DNA of 64,000 nucleotides from Streptomyces daqingensis (GCF_014645895.1 NZ_BMMP01000016.1:62001-126000); one strand, 5' to 3'. Positions 17,782 through 26,626 are shown, counted from the first letter of the stretch. The notes: generated by a model not told the origin, from the letters alone. Program-made: numbers and translations.

Positions 17782-19590
17782 GTGCCGGATAAACGGGTGG
17801 AACGGAACGCGACAGAGGAGCCGCCGACCGGCCCCCCTGTCCGTCTGAAGGTGCCATCGGTGCCCCAGACCGACAGAGTGGTGTTCGGCGTCACAGCTCT
17901 GCTGACGCTCGCTTTCATCGTGTGGGGGGCCGTCGCCACAGACTCGCTCGAGAGTGTCTCGACGACGATGCTCAACAGCACGATGCACAACGGTGGTTGG
18001 GCATTCGTGCTCGCCGCATCGGGATTCGTGGTCTTCTCGCTCTGGCTGGCCTTCAGCCGCTACGGGAAGATCACCCTTGGCAAGGAGGGTGAGCAGCCGG
18101 AGTTCCGGACGATCTCATGGGTCGCGATGATGTTCAGCGCGGGCATGGGCATCGGCCTGATGTTCTACGGCGTGAACGAGCCGCTCACGCACTTCGCGAC
18201 GCCGCCGCCCGGGACGGGGGGCGCGGGAGCGCCGGCGCCCGAGCGCCTGGAAACCGCGATGGCCACGACGCTCTTCCACTGGACTCTGTACCCGTGGGCC
18301 ATCTACGCGGTCGTCGGCCTGGCCATCGCCTACAGCTGCTTCCGCCGCGGCCGGCGGCAGACGATCAGTGCCGTCTTCACCCCGCTCATCGGAGAGAAGA
18401 ACGCCAACGGCGCGTTCGGACGCGTGATCGACATCCTGGCGATCTTCGCGACGCTCTTCGGGTCGGCGGCCTCCCTGGGCCTGGGCGCGCTGCAGATCGG
18501 CAGCGGTGTCAAGGAGGTCGACTGGTCCTCCAGCGTCGGCACCCCGGTCCTGGTGACGATCATCGCCGTCCTCACCTTGGCGTTCGTGGCGTCCGCCGTC
18601 TCGGGCATCGAGAAGGGCATCCAGTGGCTGTCCAACATCAACATGGTGCTGGCGGGCCTGCTGGCCTTCTTCGTCCTCATCGTCGGCCCGACGATCCTGA
18701 TGCTGAACCTGCTGCCGACGTCGATCGGCTCGTTCATCGGTGAGCTGCCGCAGATGGCCGCCCGTACGGACGACACGGCGGGCAAGGGCGTCGCGGACTG
18801 GCTGGCCGGCTGGACGGTCTTCTACTGGGCGTGGTGGATCTCCTGGACGCCCTTCGTGGGCATGTTCATCGCCCGGATCAGCCGGGGTCGCACCATCCGC
18901 CAGTTCGTCGGCGGCGTCATCCTGGTTCCGAGCGTCGTGAGCCTCATCTGGTTCGCGATCTTCGGCGGCACCGCCATCAGCCTCGAGCGCGGCGGAGCGA
19001 AGATCACGGACGAGTCGACGGCGGAGGGCCAGCTCTTCGCGGTGCTGCGGGAGTACCCGATCGCGAGCGTCACCAGCCTTCTCGTGATGATCCTCGTCGG
19101 CATCTTCTTCGTCTCCGGCGCCGACGCCGCGTCCATCGTCATGGGGACGCTCTCGCAGAAGGGCACGCTGGAGCCCAGCCGGAACGTCGTCATCGTCTGG
19201 GGTGTCCTCACCGGTGCCGTCGCGGCGATCATGCTGCTGGTCGGCGGTGGCGGAGCCACCGCGCTCAACGGTCTGAAGAACCTCACCATCCTGGTGGCGG
19301 TGCCGTTCACGATCGTGATGGTCGGCATGTGCATCGCGCTCACCCGCGACCTGCGGCGTGACCGGGTCATCATCGTCGGCGAGCGCGGCGACGAAGCCGT
19401 CGAGACGGCGGTCATCGCCGGTCACGAGAAGTACGGCGGCGACTTCGAGATCCGCATCGGCCCGAGCGAGGGCGACAGCCTGCCGCCTGACGCCGGTCCC
19501 GGCCACGGCGACTACGGTCCGGGCTCCGACGGTTCCGACGGCTCCGACGGCTCCGACGACAAGGCGGACGCGGTCCCCCGGAAGGACTGA
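17782..19590 (+). CDS. BCCT family betaine/carnitine/choline transporter
   Basis: Secondary transporter of trimethylammonium compounds, usually for osmoprotection. The 602-residue protein has about twelve membrane segments. It has the glycine-rich segment FSAGMGIGLMFYGVNEPL and the tryptophan-rich signature FYWAWWISWTPFVGMFIARI that forms the substrate box. The C-terminal tail carries Asp/Ser/Gly repeats (GSDGSDGSDGSDD) encoded by a short DNA repeat near 19525-19560. The GTG start at 17782 has AAAGG upstream. A perfect 16-bp hairpin follows. Substrate specificity within the family is not predictable from these motifs. Confidence 0.95.
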   Translation: MPDKRVERNATEEPPTGPPVRLKVPSVPQTDRVVFGVTALLTLAFIVWGAVATDSLESVSTTMLNSTMHNGGWAFVLAASGFVVFSLWLAFSRYGKITLGKEGEQPEFRTISWVAMMFSAGMGIGLMFYGVNEPLTHFATPPPGTGGAGAPAPERLETAMATTLFHWTLYPWAIYAVVGLAIAYSCFRRGRRQTISAVFTPLIGEKNANGAFGRVIDILAIFATLFGSAASLGLGALQIGSGVKEVDWSSSVGTPVLVTIIAVLTLAFVASAVSGIEKGIQWLSNINMVLAGLLAFFVLIVGPTILMLNLLPTSIGSFIGELPQMAARTDDTAGKGVADWLAGWTVFYWAWWISWTPFVGMFIARISRGRTIRQFVGGVILVPSVVSLIWFAIFGGTAISLERGGAKITDESTAEGQLFAVLREYPIASVTSLLVMILVGIFFVSGADAASIVMGTLSQKGTLEPSRNVVIVWGVLTGAVAAIMLLVGGGGATALNGLKNLTILVAVPFTIVMVGMCIALTRDLRRDRVIIVGERGDEAVETAVIAGHEKYGGDFEIRIGPSEGDSLPPDAGPGHGDYGPGSDGSDGSDGSDDKADAVPRKD

Positions 19591-19620
19591 CCCCGCCCCG
19601 TCCCCGCGTCCTCGCGGATC

Positions 19621-19659
19621 ACGCGCCCCGCCACCGCTCCATGCGGTGGCGGGGCGCGT
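19621..19659 (+). terminator. Strong hairpin after the BCCT gene
   Basis: A perfect 16-bp stem ACGCGCCCCGCCACCG / CGGTGGCGGGGCGCGT with a seven-base loop lies 30 bp after the stop codon. The convergent DUF389 gene ends at 19693, so the element may serve both strands. Confidence 0.85.
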
Positions 19660-19692
19660 CCATGCACGGGGGCCGCGCGCCGGGTGCTCAGG

Positions 19693-20643
19693 TCAGGCCG
19701 GCTGCCGCTGCTCGCAGATCCGGCTGCGCTGCCACGCCCAGAAAGCCTTCTGCGCGAGCAGCGTCAGCGTCCCGGCGAGAAGGATGCCGGCCAGGTTGAG
19801 GGCGAGCTGCTCCATGGAGTGGACCGCCTCCGGGATCTTCCCGTAGCTGAGCGCGAGGGCGGCGTTCGCCGCCGCCGGCACAGTCGTCACGGAGATGGCG
19901 ACGCCCACCAGCGCACCCGATTTGGCTGAGGTCAGCGACAGGATCCCGGCGACGCCCGCCAGCACGGCCACCACGAACGACATCAGGTCGGGGTGCCACA
20001 CGAAGTCGCTTACGGGGTGCGGCCGTTCGTACTGCCGCTCGGAGAAGAGCCCGGCGGCGTCCATGAGGAGGGTGAAGGCGCCGGTCACGAGCATCGCCAC
20101 GGGGAAGCCGACCGCCAGCGCCGTCAGCGGACGCCACAGCAGCCGCGGCGCGCGCCTGACCAGCGCGGTGCACACCCCGGCCAGCGGCCCGAACTCCGGG
20201 CCGACGGCCATGGCGCCGACGATCAGGATCGCGCTGTCCAGCACCACACCGCACGCGGCGAGCATCGTGGCGAGGATCAGGAAGGCGAGGTACGTCACCG
20301 ACAGCCGGGACTCCTCGTGCGTCGCGTCCGTCAGCGACTCCCACAGCACGGCGTCGACGCCCTCCCCCGGGGCGTCCACCTCCGCCTGCTCGGCCCGTTC
20401 GGACAGGGAGAGGGAGATGTCGTCGACGGTTATCGCGCCCGTGGAGTCCAGGCCCTTCCCCTTCAGTCCGGCGATCAGCCCGTCCGCCGCCTCGCGGGCG
20501 ACGTCGCACATCACCAGATCCCCCTCGGGGTCGCGGGCGGCCCCGGCGAGGACGACGAGGTGGGCGGTGCCGACAGTCGTGCGCAGGAGGGAGACGACGT
20601 CCTCCGTGCAGGAGGCGGGAGTGATCACTCGCAGACGAAGCAT
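19693..20643 (-). CDS. DUF389 multi-spanning membrane protein
   Basis: Protein of the DUF389 (TIGR00341-like) family. A soluble N-terminal domain (residues 1-110; LRLRVITPASCTEDVV, LVMCDVAREAADGLI) is followed by about six membrane segments with the conserved DSAILIVGAMAVGPEFGPLAG and SAKSGALVGVAISVTTVPAAAN. Function of the family is not established. The ATG at 20643 gives the standard opening. No clear Shine-Dalgarno is seen, so leaderless translation is possible. It is divergent from tctC across about 230 bp. Confidence 0.88.
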   Translation of the reverse strand: MLRLRVITPASCTEDVVSLLRTTVGTAHLVVLAGAARDPEGDLVMCDVAREAADGLIAGLKGKGLDSTGAITVDDISLSLSERAEQAEVDAPGEGVDAVLWESLTDATHEESRLSVTYLAFLILATMLAACGVVLDSAILIVGAMAVGPEFGPLAGVCTALVRRAPRLLWRPLTALAVGFPVAMLVTGAFTLLMDAAGLFSERQYERPHPVSDFVWHPDLMSFVVAVLAGVAGILSLTSAKSGALVGVAISVTTVPAAANAALALSYGKIPEAVHSMEQLALNLAGILLAGTLTLLAQKAFWAWQRSRICEQRQPA

Positions 20644-20754
20644 GGAGGAAGCGTAGAGGCCGCTCCGCACGCGTGTTCTGCGCGGTGTACGGGTGCCGGA
20701 CCGGGCGGGTGCCGGCCGGGGAACCGGCGCCGGACGGCCCGGGGCGGCGGCTGT

Positions 20755-20809
20755 GAACACAACGAACACAAGGATCATTAAGTTCTTTCGCGCACAGGGG
20801 GCGAAAGAA
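20755..20809. promoter_or_regulatory. Direct and inverted repeats upstream of tctC
   Basis: Two copies of GAACACAA (20755-20762, 20764-20771) lie nine bases apart. They are followed by the inverted repeat TTCTTTCGC / GCGAAAGAA (20783-20791 and 20801-20809, nine-base spacer). The segment is visibly AT-richer than its surroundings. It is a candidate binding region for the regulator of the tctCBA operon and/or the divergent DUF389 gene. Confidence 0.5.
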
Positions 20810-20876
20810 ACGCGCACCGCGTGCAGCATGTGGGCCGTCCCCTCCAGGACCTCACACACGGAAGGCGGTGCCCCGC

Positions 20877-21863
20877 GTGCGCAAGCGCACCCTCATGTCC
20901 CTCGTCGGGGCGGCGCTGCTCGTGCTGATCGGCCCCCCGCTGATCACCACGGGCAGCGGTGCCGAGACGGGGACGAACATCCCCGGGCTGCAGTTCATGG
21001 TGCCCAACACCCCGGGAGGCGGTTACGACATCACCGCGCGTACGGCCGCCAAGGACGCCGAGGACGCCGGGCTCAACCACAACGTCGAGGTGTACAACCT
21101 GCCCGGCGCGGGCGGGACGGTCGGCCTCAGCAGGCTCGTCAACGAGCGCGGCAACGGCAAGCTGGCGATGTCGATGGGCCTCGGCGTGGTCGGGGCCGTA
21201 CGCACCAACGACTCCCCCTCGACGCTCGCCGACGCGACTCCCATAGCCCGGACCGTCGAGGAGCCGAACATCGTCGTCGTCTCCAAGGACTCGAAGTACA
21301 AGTCCTTCGAGCAGCTTCTCGCCGACTGGAAGAAGAAGCCCGGCAAGCTGCCCGTCGGGGGCGGCTCCTCCGCCGGCGGGCCGGACCACCTCGCGCCGAT
21401 GCTCATGGCCAGGGACGCGGGGATCTCCGCGAAGTCCGTCAACTACGTGCCCTTCGACGGCGGAGGCGAACTGCTCGCCTCGGTGCTCGGCGGCAAGGTC
21501 GCGTTCGGCGTCTCCGGCATCAGCGAGTACCGGGACCAGATCGAGTCCGGTGAGCTGCGGCTGCTCGCCGTCACCGGCAAGAAGCGCATCGAGGGCTTCG
21601 ACGCCCCGACCCTCAAGGAGGCGGGCGTGAACGTGGAGTTCACCAACTGGCGCGGCATCATGGCGCCGCCCGGCCTCTCGGAGGCCGAACGCGCCAAGCT
21701 CGTCCGCTTCTTCGACGGGCTGCACGACTCTCCGCAGTGGAAGAAGTCGCTCAAGCGGAACGGCTGGGACGACGCTTATATGACGGGCGAGAAGTACGGC
21801 CGCTTCCTGGAAGCCCAGGACAAGCGCGTCCAGTCCGTCCTGAAGGAGGTGGGTGAAGGATGA
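20877..21863 (+). CDS. tctC: Tripartite tricarboxylate transporter substrate-binding protein (TctC/Bug)
   Basis: Extracytoplasmic binding protein that delivers a carboxylate to the TctAB membrane pair. An N-terminal hydrophobic segment (residues 7-25) serves as export signal or anchor. LQFMVPNTPGGGYDITAR is the first conserved Bug motif, followed by YNLPGAGGTVGLSRLV, VPFDGGGELLASVLGGKVAFG and NWRGIMAPPGLS. The GTG at 20877 is chosen because GGAAGG is 11 bases upstream; the GTG at 20868 is in frame but too close. The stop overlaps tctB (ATGA). Likely ligands are citrate or related acids, inferred from family. Confidence 0.93.
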   Translation: MRKRTLMSLVGAALLVLIGPPLITTGSGAETGTNIPGLQFMVPNTPGGGYDITARTAAKDAEDAGLNHNVEVYNLPGAGGTVGLSRLVNERGNGKLAMSMGLGVVGAVRTNDSPSTLADATPIARTVEEPNIVVVSKDSKYKSFEQLLADWKKKPGKLPVGGGSSAGGPDHLAPMLMARDAGISAKSVNYVPFDGGGELLASVLGGKVAFGVSGISEYRDQIESGELRLLAVTGKKRIEGFDAPTLKEAGVNVEFTNWRGIMAPPGLSEAERAKLVRFFDGLHDSPQWKKSLKRNGWDDAYMTGEKYGRFLEAQDKRVQSVLKEVGEG

Positions 21864-22459
21864 CGACGCCCTCCTCAGCACCGACGCCCCCCGGCCGCGC
21901 GGAAGCGCCCGCCCCCGCGCACGACGGCCCGGGCACAACGGACTCCCGCCCCGCGCGGGGCGGCTGGCGGGACCGTCTGCGGGGCCGCTCCGAACTCGGC
22001 GTCAGCCTCCTGCTCCTGGCCGTCGGCGTGCTCGTACTCTCCGACACGCTGACCATGGAGACCGTCGCGAACCAGCGCGGCCCGGTCGGCCCGCGCACCG
22101 TTCCCCTGGCCGTCGGCATCGCGCTGCTGGTCGTGGCCGTCGTCCTCGCCGTCGACGTGCTGCGCGGGGGCCGCGGCGAGGCCGAGGCCGGCGAGGACGT
22201 CGACCTGGACGAGCCCAGCGACTGGCGGACCGTCGCCCTGCTCGCCGGGATATTCCTGGCCACGGCGGCCCTCATCGACCCGCTCGGCTTCCCGATCACG
22301 GGTGCGCTGCTGTTCTGGGGCTCCGCGTACGCCCTCGGCAGCCGCAACCTGACGCGCGACCCCCTCATCGCGGCCGTCCTGTCCCTGGCCACCTTCGCGG
22401 CCTTCAACACCCTGCTGGGCGTTCCACTGCCCGGCGGCCCGCTGATGGGGGTGCTCTGA
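21860..22459 (+). CDS. tctB: Tripartite tricarboxylate transporter small membrane subunit TctB
   Basis: Small four-helix membrane subunit. The 199-residue product has a cytosolic Pro/Ala-rich N-terminus and hydrophobic segments at roughly residues 48-65, 82-100, 125-145 and 165-185. The conserved PLGFPITGALLFWGSAYALG stretch fits TctB. It starts in a four-base ATGA overlap with tctC and ends three bases before tctA, so the three are translationally coupled. Confidence 0.9.
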   Translation: MTTPSSAPTPPGRAEAPAPAHDGPGTTDSRPARGGWRDRLRGRSELGVSLLLLAVGVLVLSDTLTMETVANQRGPVGPRTVPLAVGIALLVVAVVLAVDVLRGGRGEAEAGEDVDLDEPSDWRTVALLAGIFLATAALIDPLGFPITGALLFWGSAYALGSRNLTRDPLIAAVLSLATFAAFNTLLGVPLPGGPLMGVL

Positions 22460-22462
22460 CAG

Positions 22463-24040
22463 ATGGAATCCCTCTCCTCACTTCTCGACGGGTTCGGCAC
22501 GGCTCTGACCCCGCTCAACCTGCTGTGGGCGGCCGTCGGCGTCCTGCTCGGCACGGCGATCGGCGTGCTGCCCGGCATCGGCCCCGCCATGGCCGTCGCG
22601 CTGCTGCTCCCGGTGACGTACGGGCTCGACCCCATCGGGGCGTTCATCATGTTCGCCGGCATCTACTACGGCGGGATGTTCGGCGGGTCCACGACCTCGA
22701 TCCTGCTCAACACCCCAGGTGAGAGCGCCGCCGTGGTCGCCGCCATCGAGGGCAACCCGATGGCCAAGTCCGGACGGGGCTCGCAGGCGCTCGCGGCCGC
22801 GGCCATCGGCCACTTCGCGGGCGGCATGATCGGCACGATCCTGCTCGTCGCGCTCGCGCCGACGGTCGCCTCGCTCGCCGTCGACATCGGCGCGCCGGAC
22901 TACTTCGCGATCATGGTGCTGGCCTTCATCGCCGTCACCTCGGTCCTCGGCAGCTCGCGTATCCGCGGGTTCGCGGCGCTGCTGATCGGTCTCACCCTCG
23001 GCCTCGTCGGCCTCGACCAGATGACGGGCCAGCAGCGGCTCACCTTCGGCAGCCTGCAGCTTTCGGACGGCATCGACGTCGTCATCGTCGCCGTCGGGCT
23101 CTTCGCCATCGGCGAGGCGCTGTGGGTCGCGGCGCGGCTGCGCCACACCTCGGGCGAGTCGATGCCGGTGGGACGTCCGTGGCTGGAGCGCGGCGACCTG
23201 CGCCGCACGTGGAAGCCGTGGCTGCGCGGCCCCGCCATCGGCTTCCCCTTCGGGGCGATCCCGGCCGGCGGCGCGGAGATCCCGACCTTCCTGTCGTACG
23301 TCACGGAGAAGCGCCTCTCCAAGCACAAGAACGAGTTCGGGAAGGGTGCCATCGAAGGCGTCGCCGGACCGGAGTCGGCGTCCTCGGCCTCCGCCGCCGG
23401 GACCCTCGTCTCCCTGCTGACGCTGGGGCTGCCCACCACGGCGGTGGCGGCGGTCATGCTGGCCGCCTTCCAGCAGTACGGCATCCAGCCCGGGCCGCTG
23501 CTCTTCGAGCGCGAGCCGGACCTGGTGTGGGGGCTCATCGCCTCGCTCTTCGTCGGGATGGTGCTGCTGCTCGTCCTCAACCTGCCGCTGGCGCCGGTGT
23601 GGGCGAAGCTGCTGCGCATCCCCCGCCCGTACCTCTACGCGGGGATCCTCTTCTTCGCGGCCGTCGGCGCCTACGCCGTCGGCGGCGAGGCGATCGACAT
23701 GGTGATCCTGCTGGTCATCGGGCTGATCGGCCTGATGATGCGGCGCTTCGGGCTGCCGGTGCTGCCCGCGATCATCGGCGTCATCCTCGGCCCGGCCGCC
23801 GAGCAGCAGCTCCGGCGGGCGCTGCAGATCAGCGACGGTAGCGTGACCGGGCTGGTCGACACCCCCTTCGCGGTGACCGTGTACGCCGTCATCGCGGTGC
23901 TGCTGGCGTGGCCGTACCTGCGGCGGCTCGCCGGTCGCGGACGGCCGGCCGGTCCGGGCGGCGACCGGGGCGCGGGCGGCCCGGCGGACCCCGGCGGATC
24001 AGGGGAGAGCGGGGGCGAGAAGGAGGAGAGCAAGGTCTGA
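22463..24040 (+). CDS. tctA: Tripartite tricarboxylate transporter large permease TctA
   Basis: Twelve-segment permease that forms the transport path. Its signature is GIYYGGMFGGSTTSILLNTP near residues 67-86, preceded by GTAIGVLPGIGPAMAVALLLP. The second half carries PAGGAEIPTFLSYVTEK and the repeat-like GLPTTAVAAVMLAAF. Length is 525 residues, with a Gly/Pro-rich cytosolic tail of about 35 residues that is longer than usual. The spacing to tctB is three bases. No TctDE-type two-component pair was seen in the window. A hairpin follows at 24081. Confidence 0.95.
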   Translation: MESLSSLLDGFGTALTPLNLLWAAVGVLLGTAIGVLPGIGPAMAVALLLPVTYGLDPIGAFIMFAGIYYGGMFGGSTTSILLNTPGESAAVVAAIEGNPMAKSGRGSQALAAAAIGHFAGGMIGTILLVALAPTVASLAVDIGAPDYFAIMVLAFIAVTSVLGSSRIRGFAALLIGLTLGLVGLDQMTGQQRLTFGSLQLSDGIDVVIVAVGLFAIGEALWVAARLRHTSGESMPVGRPWLERGDLRRTWKPWLRGPAIGFPFGAIPAGGAEIPTFLSYVTEKRLSKHKNEFGKGAIEGVAGPESASSASAAGTLVSLLTLGLPTTAVAAVMLAAFQQYGIQPGPLLFEREPDLVWGLIASLFVGMVLLLVLNLPLAPVWAKLLRIPRPYLYAGILFFAAVGAYAVGGEAIDMVILLVIGLIGLMMRRFGLPVLPAIIGVILGPAAEQQLRRALQISDGSVTGLVDTPFAVTVYAVIAVLLAWPYLRRLAGRGRPAGPGGDRGAGGPADPGGSGESGGEKEESKV

Positions 24041-24080
24041 GGAGCGACCGCACGAGCGGTCCGTTCCTCCCCGCACAGCC

Positions 24081-24123
24081 CTGCGCCCCGCCTGTCCGGC
24101 AGAACCGGACGGGCGGGGCGCAG
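24081..24123. terminator. Bidirectional hairpin between tctA and dedA
   Basis: Nineteen-base arms (24081-24099 and 24105-24123) pair with one mismatch around a five-base loop. The hairpin lies between the ends of two convergent genes and probably terminates both. Confidence 0.8.
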
Positions 24124-24138
24124 TCTGTTCCCGGAGCC

Positions 24139-24888
24139 TCAGCGGCGTGCGTGCCGGCCGCGGCCGTCGCCGGACTCCTCCGGGCCGCCCGCGGCCGGAA
24201 CCGTCCGGTCCGCCGCCGGGGGCGCCGCATGCTGCGCGCCCGGCCCGGCCGCGGCCCTCTCGGCGTTCTTCTTCTTGCGGGCCCGGAGGTACTCGATGAC
24301 GATCGGCATCACGGACAGCAGGACGATGGCCACGAGCATCGCCTCGATGTTGTCCCGCACGAAGGCGATCTGGCCCAGACCCGCACCGAGCAGGGTGACG
24401 CCCGCGCCCCACAGCACACCGCCGACGACGTTGAAGATCAGGAAGGAGCGGTACCGCATCCGGCTCACGCCCGCGATGATCGGCGTGAACGTCCTCACGA
24501 TCGGTACGAAGCGCGCCAGCACCAGCGACTTGGGGCCGTGCTTCTCGAAGAACTCGTGCGCCTTCTCCACGTTCTCCTGCTTGAAGAGGCGGGAGTCGGG
24601 GCGGCGGAAGAGGGCGGGCCCCACCTTGCGGCCGAACATGTAGCCGACCTGGTCGCCGACGATCGCGGAGATCACCACGAGCGTGCAGACCAGCCACAGC
24701 GGGTAGTCCAGGTACTGGTCGGTGGCGACCAGGAGTCCGGCGGTGAACAGCAGCGAGTCACCGGGCAGGAAGAAGCCGATCAGCAGGCCGGACTCCGCGA
24801 AGACGATCACGAGGATGCCGATCAGACCGAAGGTCTGGATCAGGTAATCCGGATCGAGCCAACTGGGTCCCAGCGCGAGGGCGGTCAC
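24139..24888 (-). CDS. DedA family membrane protein
   Basis: DedA/SNARE-associated superfamily protein; members are linked to undecaprenyl-phosphate or lipid flipping and membrane homeostasis. The 249-residue product has ESGLLIGFFLPGDSLLFTAG (family motif with acidic residues in the membrane), the conserved ISAIVGDQVGYMFGRKVG, and RFVPIVRTFTPIIAGVSRM. Four to five membrane segments are followed by a charged and Ala/Pro-rich tail. The start is GTG with GAGGAG eight bases upstream. A perfect 16-bp palindrome lies about 30 bp upstream of the start. Specific role is not assignable. Confidence 0.93.
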   Translation of the reverse strand: MTALALGPSWLDPDYLIQTFGLIGILVIVFAESGLLIGFFLPGDSLLFTAGLLVATDQYLDYPLWLVCTLVVISAIVGDQVGYMFGRKVGPALFRRPDSRLFKQENVEKAHEFFEKHGPKSLVLARFVPIVRTFTPIIAGVSRMRYRSFLIFNVVGGVLWGAGVTLLGAGLGQIAFVRDNIEAMLVAIVLLSVMPIVIEYLRARKKKNAERAAAGPGAQHAAPPAADRTVPAAGGPEESGDGRGRHARR

Positions 24889-24917
24889 GTCACAGGCTCC
24901 TCATCAGGGGCTCACCG

Positions 24918-24933
24918 CTAGGACATGTCCTAG
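24918..24933. promoter_or_regulatory. Perfect 16-bp palindrome upstream of dedA
   Basis: CTAGGACATGTCCTAG is fully self-complementary and unusual in such GC-rich DNA. Its position, 30-45 bp upstream of the dedA start codon, suits an operator in the promoter or leader. The binding protein is unknown. Confidence 0.5.
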
Positions 24934-25049
24934 GGGCGGCGGTCGGGGCGTACACGGTACCAACGCTCGCCGGCCCCGGGACGTGCCCCCGCCGCCGGCG
25001 TGCGTACGGCCCGGGGCTGCACCCGCGGCTGCTGCCCCGGGCGGCCCGC

Positions 25050-25997
25050 TCAGCCCTGCGGAGCGGGGAGCATCTCGTTCCAGTTCGCCCAGTAGCCGCC
25101 CTGGCCGTCCGGGACCAGGCCGTCGGGCAGCAGCATGTCGCCCGGGACGCTCGCCTGGGAGGAGGGGGCGCTCGCATAGTACGGGGCCGACTCCCTGCGG
25201 TGCTTGCCGCCCTGCCGCCCGCTGGTCTCCTCCGCCTGCACGAACAGCCGTCCCTGCGTGGAGAGATACTGCGCACGGGCCGTCAGCCGGCGCAGGTCCG
25301 TGCCGAGTTCGAGCGCGAGGATCTCCAGGTCGACGCCGGACTGCCATCCGTCGACGAGCACCGCGTCCTGTACGGGGGACCAGCCGAGGTGGTCCGGCAT
25401 CTGCGACTGGTCGTACATCTGCATGTGCTCGTGCTGCTGGTACTGCTCCTGGACGGCGTGGTGGTACTGGTCCTGGACTCCGTGGTGGTGCTGCGCCTGC
25501 TGGTACTGCTGCTGGTGCTGTGCGTGCTGGGCGGCGGCCTGCACCTGCTGCTGGGCGGGGACGTGCCCGTACAGCTGCGAGGGGTCGTGTGCGGGAACCG
25601 CGTCCTGGACCGGCTGGTGCTGCTGCGCGTGCGCGGCGGTGTGGCCGGGGACGCCGTGGCCGGTACGGACCTGCGGTGTCTCCTGCGTGCGTGCCGCGTC
25701 GTCCGGCGCACCGGGGGGCTGCTGCAGATGGGACGGCATGAGCAGTTCGTCGGCGAGGGTCCGGGCGTCGTCGCGGCCCACCGTGCGGCGGGCGATGCGC
25801 ACTTCACGCTCGTGCAGGCCGAGCATCTCGGCGACGGCCTTGTCGTTCCCCACGACGACCGCGAACGCTGCGAGTGAACGGACCCGGCTCGTCTGCGCGT
25901 CGTCGAGTGTGGTCTGTGCTGCCCGTACCTCTTCGTCGCTCTGGCAGAAGGCTCTCGCCAACACCGTGTGCCGTTCCCACAGCTCCCGAGGCTCCAT
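25050..25997 (-). CDS. Unrecognised protein with two HTH-like segments and a Gln/His-rich middle
   Basis: I do not recognise a named family. The 315-residue product has three parts. Residues 25-80 are helical and contain AVAEMLGLHEREVRIARRTV, which looks like a helix-turn-helix. Residues 110-200 are very rich in Gln and His, with Tyr and Met, and likely disordered. Residues 204-250 (WSPVQDAVLVDGW, LEILALELGTDLRRLTARAQ) again resemble a HTH or Myb/SANT-like unit. No signal peptide or membrane segment is seen. A DNA-binding or assembly role is an inference. It ends about 160 bp from the dedA start on the same strand. Confidence 0.75.
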   Translation of the reverse strand: MEPRELWERHTVLARAFCQSDEEVRAAQTTLDDAQTSRVRSLAAFAVVVGNDKAVAEMLGLHEREVRIARRTVGRDDARTLADELLMPSHLQQPPGAPDDAARTQETPQVRTGHGVPGHTAAHAQQHQPVQDAVPAHDPSQLYGHVPAQQQVQAAAQHAQHQQQYQQAQHHHGVQDQYHHAVQEQYQQHEHMQMYDQSQMPDHLGWSPVQDAVLVDGWQSGVDLEILALELGTDLRRLTARAQYLSTQGRLFVQAEETSGRQGGKHRRESAPYYASAPSSQASVPGDMLLPDGLVPDGQGGYWANWNEMLPAPQG

Positions 25998-26626
25998 GCG
26001 ACCCCCGCGTCCTCTCAGTCAATATGTACTGAATTCACAGTCCAAATCATGCAATCCGTCTCTTCGAGGTGCTCAATCTAGTGGCGCCGGGCCCGGGAAA
26101 CGGGGTGCCGTGGCGGTTGCCCGCGCGTTTCGCGGAATTCCCTCCGGGTACACAAGTACGGCTCCGCGGACGGCCGTCGGGCCGTCACTTCCCGGGCTTT
26201 CACTCGTAGGTGCCTGTTCCGCGCGGTACCCGTGTCGGCCGGACGGTCTGCCGCCGTGGGAATTCCGGCAGGGGCGGTACGTACCCAACTCGGCGTGAAC
26301 TCGGCTGAGTTGCCGCGGCCTACGCGCGGAGCTCACTGCCCTGCGGCACGGCCCGCCGCCCCGGTCCGCCGCTCACGGCGCCGAGTTCGAACGCATTGCC
26401 GTGCCGGCGTCCGCCCGGCCGCGGGGAGGGGGCGCGCGAACTCCCGCCGTCCGCCCGGCCATTGCGCGTATCGCCCGATGGAAGTACACGGGTCCACCGG
26501 AGGCGACGTGGGGACGGGCTCAGCGGACCGCGCGGGACACGCAGCGCGCAAGCGGTCAGGGACGGCCGGTCCGGTCGCCCGGGCCGGCCGTCCCTGACCG
26601 CTTGCGCGCGCGTCGTGCCGCGTGCC
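25998..26626. other. Gene-free intergenic region
   Basis: This stretch of about 630 bp has no ORF with recognisable protein character on either strand. The left end (26015-26080) is AT-richer and probably holds the promoter of the Gln/His-rich gene. The right end holds the very long hairpin at 26544-26609. Confidence 0.6.
26544..26609 (-). terminator. Very long perfect hairpin downstream of the hemerythrin-like gene
   Basis: Twenty-six-base arms (26544-26569 and 26584-26609) pair perfectly. Three further pairs, including one G-T, extend the stem inward and leave an eight-base loop. It starts 18 bp after the stop of the minus-strand gene and is most simply its terminator, though it is longer than a normal one. 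Confidence 0.75.

Noticed and set aside
26073..26336. Minus-strand ORF of 87 codons in the 630-bp gap
   Set aside because: No ribosome site, Arg/Pro/Gly-rich composition and no recognisable fold; judged spurious.
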